Positions 58,741 through 64,000 of a stretch of DNA of 64,000 nt are shown piece after piece; the stretch's first letter is position 1, and every line of letters starts with the position of its first letter. Made by a program: the position numbers and the translations under genes. A model generated the notes under the pieces. The model did not search any database. It saw only the letters and a list, made by a program, of their open reading frames with translations, and was not told where the DNA came from. This DNA comes from Terfezia claveryi (taxonomy: Eukaryota > Ascomycota > Pezizomycetes > Pezizales > Pezizaceae): positions 122,001 to 186,000 of the forward strand of contig WHUX01000062.1 of NCBI GenBank assembly GCA_015179025.1. The letters are read 5' to 3'.

Positions 58741-59763
58741 TTATCTACTAAATCTGATACCCTTGCGAAAGATATAACTATCCCAGTTTATATCTGTGAA
58801 CCACTTTACCTCACGATAGAGCCTACAGAGGTACTTGTGGGACTTCGTGGTCGAGGATCCGTTAGAAGTAGACGCCCAATCATTTGTTTGACAGTCCTGC
58901 ACCGTGTGAGCAGAGGGAGCACAACATGCAACGAACCAAGTCAGACTTTCAGGTGATGGGAAACCTACTTTGTTGCAGTAGTGTGCAGTACGACATTTCG
59001 CGCAGAAAAGTGTTGGAGTGCCACTGGTGCTTTCCTTACAGTGGTAGCATGCCGGAGTGAAACTAGGGAGTCTTTGGGAGACGATGATATCGTTTGCTAC
59101 GAGGAGCTCGTCTAGGGAATACGGAAGCACCTACTGCTGTCAATATGATCAAGATTCTGCTTAAGGCTAGTGGTTTAGCATACATACCTTGAAGGTAGGC
59201 CGTTCATCGCCGTCAATACGAAGTCCACAAGTTTCGTTTTTATCCTCAAAATCGCGGAGTTCGGGATAAACAATCACCAAAGTATGTCCAACCTTCAAGG
59301 TCACACCATCGGCCTGAGCCTCTGTAATCGTACCAGCTGGGTCGCCCTGTTCCCACTTCCAATCACCCATCCACTTGGGGCGCCCAAGCCCATAATGCTC
59401 GAAATGGAACCAAACTGGTACACTGTTACCGGCTATGTCACGTGTCACGAGATTCAATCGGGCAACTCGTTTCATATCTGTTATCTCACCGAAGTAGGCC
59501 CAGTGTTTCTTAGGCCGGAACGACCCCGCGTTACGGTCCCACCCGAAATAGTTTTTGTCAATATCATCATCATGCGGGAGGTTCGCGGCACTAGGGAAGT
59601 GGTATCGATTGCGAAGTGACGTAACAACCTGGCCACTCGCATTAACGGGAGCCTTTGACCTTGATATACCTGCTGGATTTGTGGTGTGCGAGTTTCTCTC
59701 CGTATCATGGAAAGGGTTCGGAGTGAGGCGAGGGAGCCAGGTTATATCTCTAAAACAAGCCAT
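58741..59763 (-). CDS. MYND zinc-finger protein
   Basis: Exons 59763-59188, 59130-58969 and 58896-58741 give 297 aa. The MYND finger is split by the second intron. CYHCKES, FCAKCRTAHYCNK and, after the join, DCQTNDW and HKYLC provide the Cys/His ligands in the usual order, with an insert (ASTSNGSST) before the last His-Cys pair. The N-terminal 190 residues form a soluble domain with FHFEHYGLGRPKW, then LKVGHTLVIVYPE and an RIDGDERPTFK end. This layout, a domain that ends in a PxL-like segment followed by MYND, occurs in many fungal proteins of unknown role. MYND fingers mediate protein-protein contacts. The gene ends 77 bp from the pogo-like element. Confidence 0.83.
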
Positions 59764-62700
59764 GGCATCAACACTCTCGGATGGGATGATCTGGTTGGAA
59801 GACCTGTCTGGAAAGGCTTGTGAACCTGTTTGAGGCCGAATACTCAGGGGGAAGAGAGATGGAGATCGCTTGTGTTGAGTTTGCAGAGCCTGGGGTCAAA
59901 AATATATAGTGGAAGCTTGCATCATCTCGTTTGCCTGGCCCTTTAGGCTATCAAGGCACTACCGGTAGTCACCAAACAACATCGTTCCATGTTCCATAGC
60001 TAAGACTAATCTGGCTATTCAGGGCTTTGCCTAAAAGAAGTCCTTCGAATTCCATGGGCACGTATCAGGACGATTTGCGTCCTTATATCAACCAAGGCGA
60101 ACCGTGCTCTCCGACATTGCTGCCTTAATCCCGTTTACAAACGATAACATGTGTTCACTTATGTAACAGCAGTATCTTACTGCTTAGGCTAATTTTATGA
60201 GTTCGAGTTTTCCGGTTCTTGCCCATCAGTTTTGGTCTTCAAACTACTAACTTGAAAATCATTCTGCCCTCAACTGTGTACTTAGCTACCTCTATGATAT
60301 TCTTACCTTAAGCACTGCACAATAAAATCAAAGTAGCGCGTCAACCCCGGACTTGGCTAATGAGAAGGAGATCAAAAGCACATTATTTGTGGGATTCTCC
60401 TGCGCATTCATGGCAATATCGGGCGGGGAGCGACATACGAAACTTGAAATCGAAGAGTGAATGGGATGAGCTTGGCTGTATCAGGATTAAATAGGGTAAT
60501 GCAGTTTCTGTTTAGCTTCGTAATACTGCCATTTCACTGAACACTGGTGCAGTGTGGTTAAGTCCTGGATCATCAAAGTCGTCACGTGATTTTACAAATG
60601 TTTCTCTGCTAACAACAGCGTAACAGCAATGCGATGTAAGAAATACTCTCGCCGGCTGTCCGCAAGTGGAAAGTGACGGTGTACTGGATAAACAAGGATC
60701 ATACAAGGATCTAGTTTTAAGTCTTTAGAGCACTAGGACCATAGCAATAAGTCTATAGCGATACCTCAAATGGCTCCGCTGAGTGCAATGAAGCACGAAT
60801 TCTATATTCTCTATTAAGATTCATCGCCTTATAACCCCGTAATCTTACATGCGAAAGGTGGCTAGTATGTATCTGTTTTCTCATTAAATGGAGATGGAGT
60901 TAAATAAAGTGTAGGGCCTTGACCTTGATCACTTCTAGTATAACGGTATAGTAAAACCTACTCATAGTGACTGCGGCTTCCCCAACCTACGACATACATA
61001 TATGCATACTAGAACTTTACGGTTAATCTAGTTGGTCTTGATGTACTTAGGTTCGTCGCATCATTTTACAGGGCCTAGAATCTATATTTACTTCCGGAAT
61101 GCGGGCGTTGTAGTGGATGGGCCAGCGGTATTACCCTCTTATTGCCCCTCCAGCCGCGTAAGTTTTCCCAGTAAGGTTTAAAGATAAAAATAGAACTATA
61201 TCAAGGTAGTAAAAAGAATTTGGTAAGAAGAAAGAACAAACAACTCAATGTCAAGTCTTTAAACGGAGGAGGTGCATATTAAAAAGAGAAAAAAAGGAAA
61301 CAAGTCCCAAAGGTCTCCGATGCAAGTTTTTATCCCCTAAGAACATGGCTTTGATTGAACGTGACCAACAAATGAATAACACTAACCAGTTTTTGTAAAG
61401 TGAGAAGAGTATTAGTACCAGTATTCAAAAAACACATATTTATCAATCCGCCCATGGATACCTATATTAAAGGAGATTTTCCTATTCAAACCGTATTCCT
61501 CAAACTACCAATATCCACCATCTCCACCGACCACTTCATACTATCCCACACCTTCCAGACGTTCGATCTTCCCGGATCCCAACTCTTTTGCATATTTTCT
61601 TGCAACCTTCTCCAAACTGCTTCAATGTCCCCTCCATCCCATGAATCTTCTCTTTTATCTTCCTTAATCGGTCCTCACCACTCCAGACTAACTCAGAATT
61701 TTCTCTACAACTTCATCGTGTAGCAACGGGAGGAATGTGGGTAGAGTTGTTAGCTTTACAGCAAGTGATTGGAATTCTTGGGGGAACTCCACGCGCGGCA
61801 AAGCCGCATTGGCGGTAGGTGGTGGGCGGGAGTTGGGAAGTCTCCGTCGGAGCTTCCAAGAGAAATGATATACATATATATCAAGTTATGACGTATATGT
61901 ATATCTAAGGGTGTTAGAAATGCATAACTTAGTTGGAAGTTCAGATTGTTCTCGCTCCTAAGTGGGGCTGAATTGTTGTTATTACTCAAAAGTCTCGTGC
62001 CAGGCGCATTGTATCTGAAACTTGACTGCATTAATATCTGCATGCGAGGCTCATAACTTTTGTGAATTCGAGGGCGGATTTTGGATGGAGTTTGAGCTCA
62101 TTATGGAGTTTCTATCAGACTTGTAAACGGCCCTTCAGCTGCCCTGGTGAACTTTTTTGCCATTTTTGCAGTTTCCGAAACGACTTCACTTCTAGAGACT
62201 ACTGTGCCTGTCCAGGACCTCTTACATACAAGCTAGTCCTTTTTAGTTTATCTCTTTTCCGCGAGTCCTTCAGTTCGTCAAGTTGGGGTTGAGGCTCAGT
62301 CAGGCCTTCGGGTCATCGGCTAGTCCGTTAATGACAGCATGGGGCCTCGTCTCTATTCGTGTACTTAGTTTGCGTGAGGTTGGCAGATTAACGTGCCTCT
62401 CCCTTGAATCCACCGGGTTTCCGTGTGGCTCCTCATAGCCCCCCTAACGGGGCTGCATAGGAGTAACAAGTATTTTAAAAAAAAAAAGAAAAAAGGACCT
62501 CTTACATATCTAACAAATAATGAATATGAGACTATGTACTTTTCCCTTAAGTCGAAATTTTCCACATTGGGTTACCAGTATAAGTATACTCGGTTTTTAA
62601 CATCCCAAGAGGTCCACTTTTGACGATTTTACCTGTGTTCTGGCTGTTCTACCAAGACTTTTGTCCAGGGTCTGTCTGTACTTATATCCTTCTATAATCC

Positions 62701-64000
62701 CAATATTTCGGTAATAGGACTTAATTCTATTAAGATATTGAAATTATGTCTGATAACTTATCCAGATCCCCGCACTGGGCTATGTAACTGTAATGCACCT
62801 ATTTCACCTCAACTGATGTAGAGTTTACGGTGACGTGCGCGGCAGGTATATTTGTAAACAGAGCAGCCAACAGCGGCTCAATAGAACTGCAAAGGGCCAT
62901 GGAGCGTACGTTTGATAATTATAGCGATGACCCTACATCTCAGCAGAGTTAAATCTGGCATGCGTGTATGATTACTACGTTCGGAAATAGTGGGCCAAAG
63001 GCGGTGAGAGATTAGCGGACGTTGGATTTGGCCCGAGTGTCTCGAGGAGGTGGTTGTGGTGGTCTAACTCTCACCATATTCGGCTGGGGGTTCTGATTAC
63101 AGATACTGAAATCTTCCTCTGTTTATGACTGATATATGGAGTACCCATTAAAGCACAAGAATTAGAATCGCGGTTAATGCTAATGCTATTTCAAGGAATT
63201 AATATTTGGGCCAGAGGTAGCAGGTGCTTTCAATTGTGAAATACCTACCCAATTACAAGGGCTAAAGCGTATATGTTTACATGTGCGGTAGGTGCTCAAC
63301 GTTTACCTTTATGCCTGAACTGCATGGGAGAGCAGAACACCTTGTTGATTCTGGCCAAAATCATAAGACAAGGTTTGAAACGGGCATGATTGAACATGGC
63401 TGTTTGCTACGATACCGTACCATAGTATACTGGATACTAGTTAAGGTGAAATTTAAAACCGTGGACCCCACATACCTGTTGGAATACAGATATAGTCTAG
63501 CTCTGTCGGTGCACAACATGCTGAAGGCAGAGGTTTCTCGGATACAGTTACTTTCGGCAGCCATGCTGGCAAAAAAACAGATAGAAATAACTAACTGAGC
63601 TAGGCTTGATTCCCACATGAGAATCTGCCGTTAACTGCTCATATAAATGCGCGCGAGGCTCTGCAAAGGGATTTCCCGCGATTCACCCTAGGGCCCCAGG
63701 GCTAGTGTCCAGAGCAGTGGTGTTATATGACACAGCCTAACTGCCTATGGCCACGGCTCATGGCGCGATTCGCATGAGGAGCAGCAATGCTCACAGAAGA
63801 GTCCTGTCTGGAGGCTGGTATGGTACGCATACATGGGTTGCAGAGACCTGACTCTTACCAGTGTGGTATTAGAAGCTGGAGAGGGATTACCCATCTTCAG
63901 CGGATAAAGGCGCTTGGATGGCCTTCCCAGAAAGGTGAACACCGAACTACAGCAAAAGCTCTGGGGTCATAAGAAGGCAATTGGTGCATGCGCTGACAAA
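59764..64000. other. 4.2-kb gene-free stretch at right edge
   Basis: No supportable gene. It holds a LINE/SINE-type insertion (62229-62493, listed separately). A frame that stays open near 63776-63890 and another at the very end (reading KLWGHKKAIGA) could belong to a feature beyond the window, but I cannot identify one. Confidence 0.55.
62229..62493 (+). mobile_element. 265-bp truncated LINE or SINE with 15-bp target duplication
   Basis: AGGACCTCTTACATA occurs directly before (62214-62228) and after (62494-62508) the insert, which ends in an A-rich tail. The insert shares most of its sequence with the 3' part of the LINE at 57490-57713 (GTCCGTTAATGACAGCAT, TTGGCAGATTAAC, CTCCTCATAGC, GCATAGGAGTAAC). 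It is a clean target-primed insertion of the same family. Confidence 0.9.

Noticed and set aside
63281..63972. Frames of 61-105 codons at the right edge
   Set aside because: No family recognised; a weak resemblance to transposon coding sequence is not enough to call.
1..64000. CRISPR arrays, rRNA genes, bacterial-type operons
   Set aside because: No regularly spaced direct repeats and no rRNA-like blocks seen; gene structure is eukaryotic throughout.

Overview
The window looks like nuclear DNA of a filamentous ascomycete. The evidence is short GT-AG introns (mostly 48-145 bp) with CTAAY or CTGAY branch sites, and typical fungal proteins: a STE3-class pheromone receptor, Set2, a mitochondrial L5 protein, a Rim1-like SSB and a BEM46-like hydrolase. 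Only 13 genes are supportable in 64 kb. Between them lie long gene-poor stretches with decayed transposons, simple repeats and poly-G/poly-A runs. That low density would suit a repeat-rich Pezizomycetes-type genome, but I cannot assign a species. Exon coordinates were joined by hand from splice signals and reading frame.

Layout: 1-5.7 kb is repeat territory. It holds a small inverted-repeat element and an internally deleted Ty1/copia element (2657-4687) with a CATTT target duplication and a nested LINE tail. 5.7-13.7 kb has a STE3-type receptor (+), a small DUF1770-like membrane protein (-) and a 7-TM TM198-like protein with a long cytoplasmic tail (-). 17.2-22.1 kb has a mitochondrial SSB (+) and a Myb-like protein (-). 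22-28 kb is empty. 28.4-40.4 kb has a small membrane protein (+), a ubiquitin-specific protease (-), mitochondrial uL5 (+) and a BEM46-like hydrolase (-). 43.3-46.5 kb is Set2 (+).

The most interesting part is 50.7-56.1 kb. A fungal viperin-like radical SAM enzyme (-) is followed by a divergently transcribed UMP/CMP-kinase-like enzyme (+) and then a CYTH/thiamine-triphosphatase-like triphosphate hydrolase (+). Viperin makes the chain terminator ddhCTP from CTP, and in vertebrates its gene (RSAD2) lies next to the nucleotide kinase gene CMPK2. The fungal trio therefore resembles a small nucleotide-based defence locus: one enzyme to feed the triphosphate pool, one to modify it, and one able to bind or hydrolyse triphosphates. 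The grouping and any antiviral role are inference; the three enzyme identities are well supported. A perfect 20-bp inverted repeat, part of a wider dispersed motif family, flanks the viperin gene.

56-64 kb holds a decayed non-LTR element with RNase H, a pogo-like 603-bp element with 25-bp terminal repeats, a MYND zinc-finger gene (-), and a 265-bp LINE/SINE-type insertion with a 15-bp target duplication.
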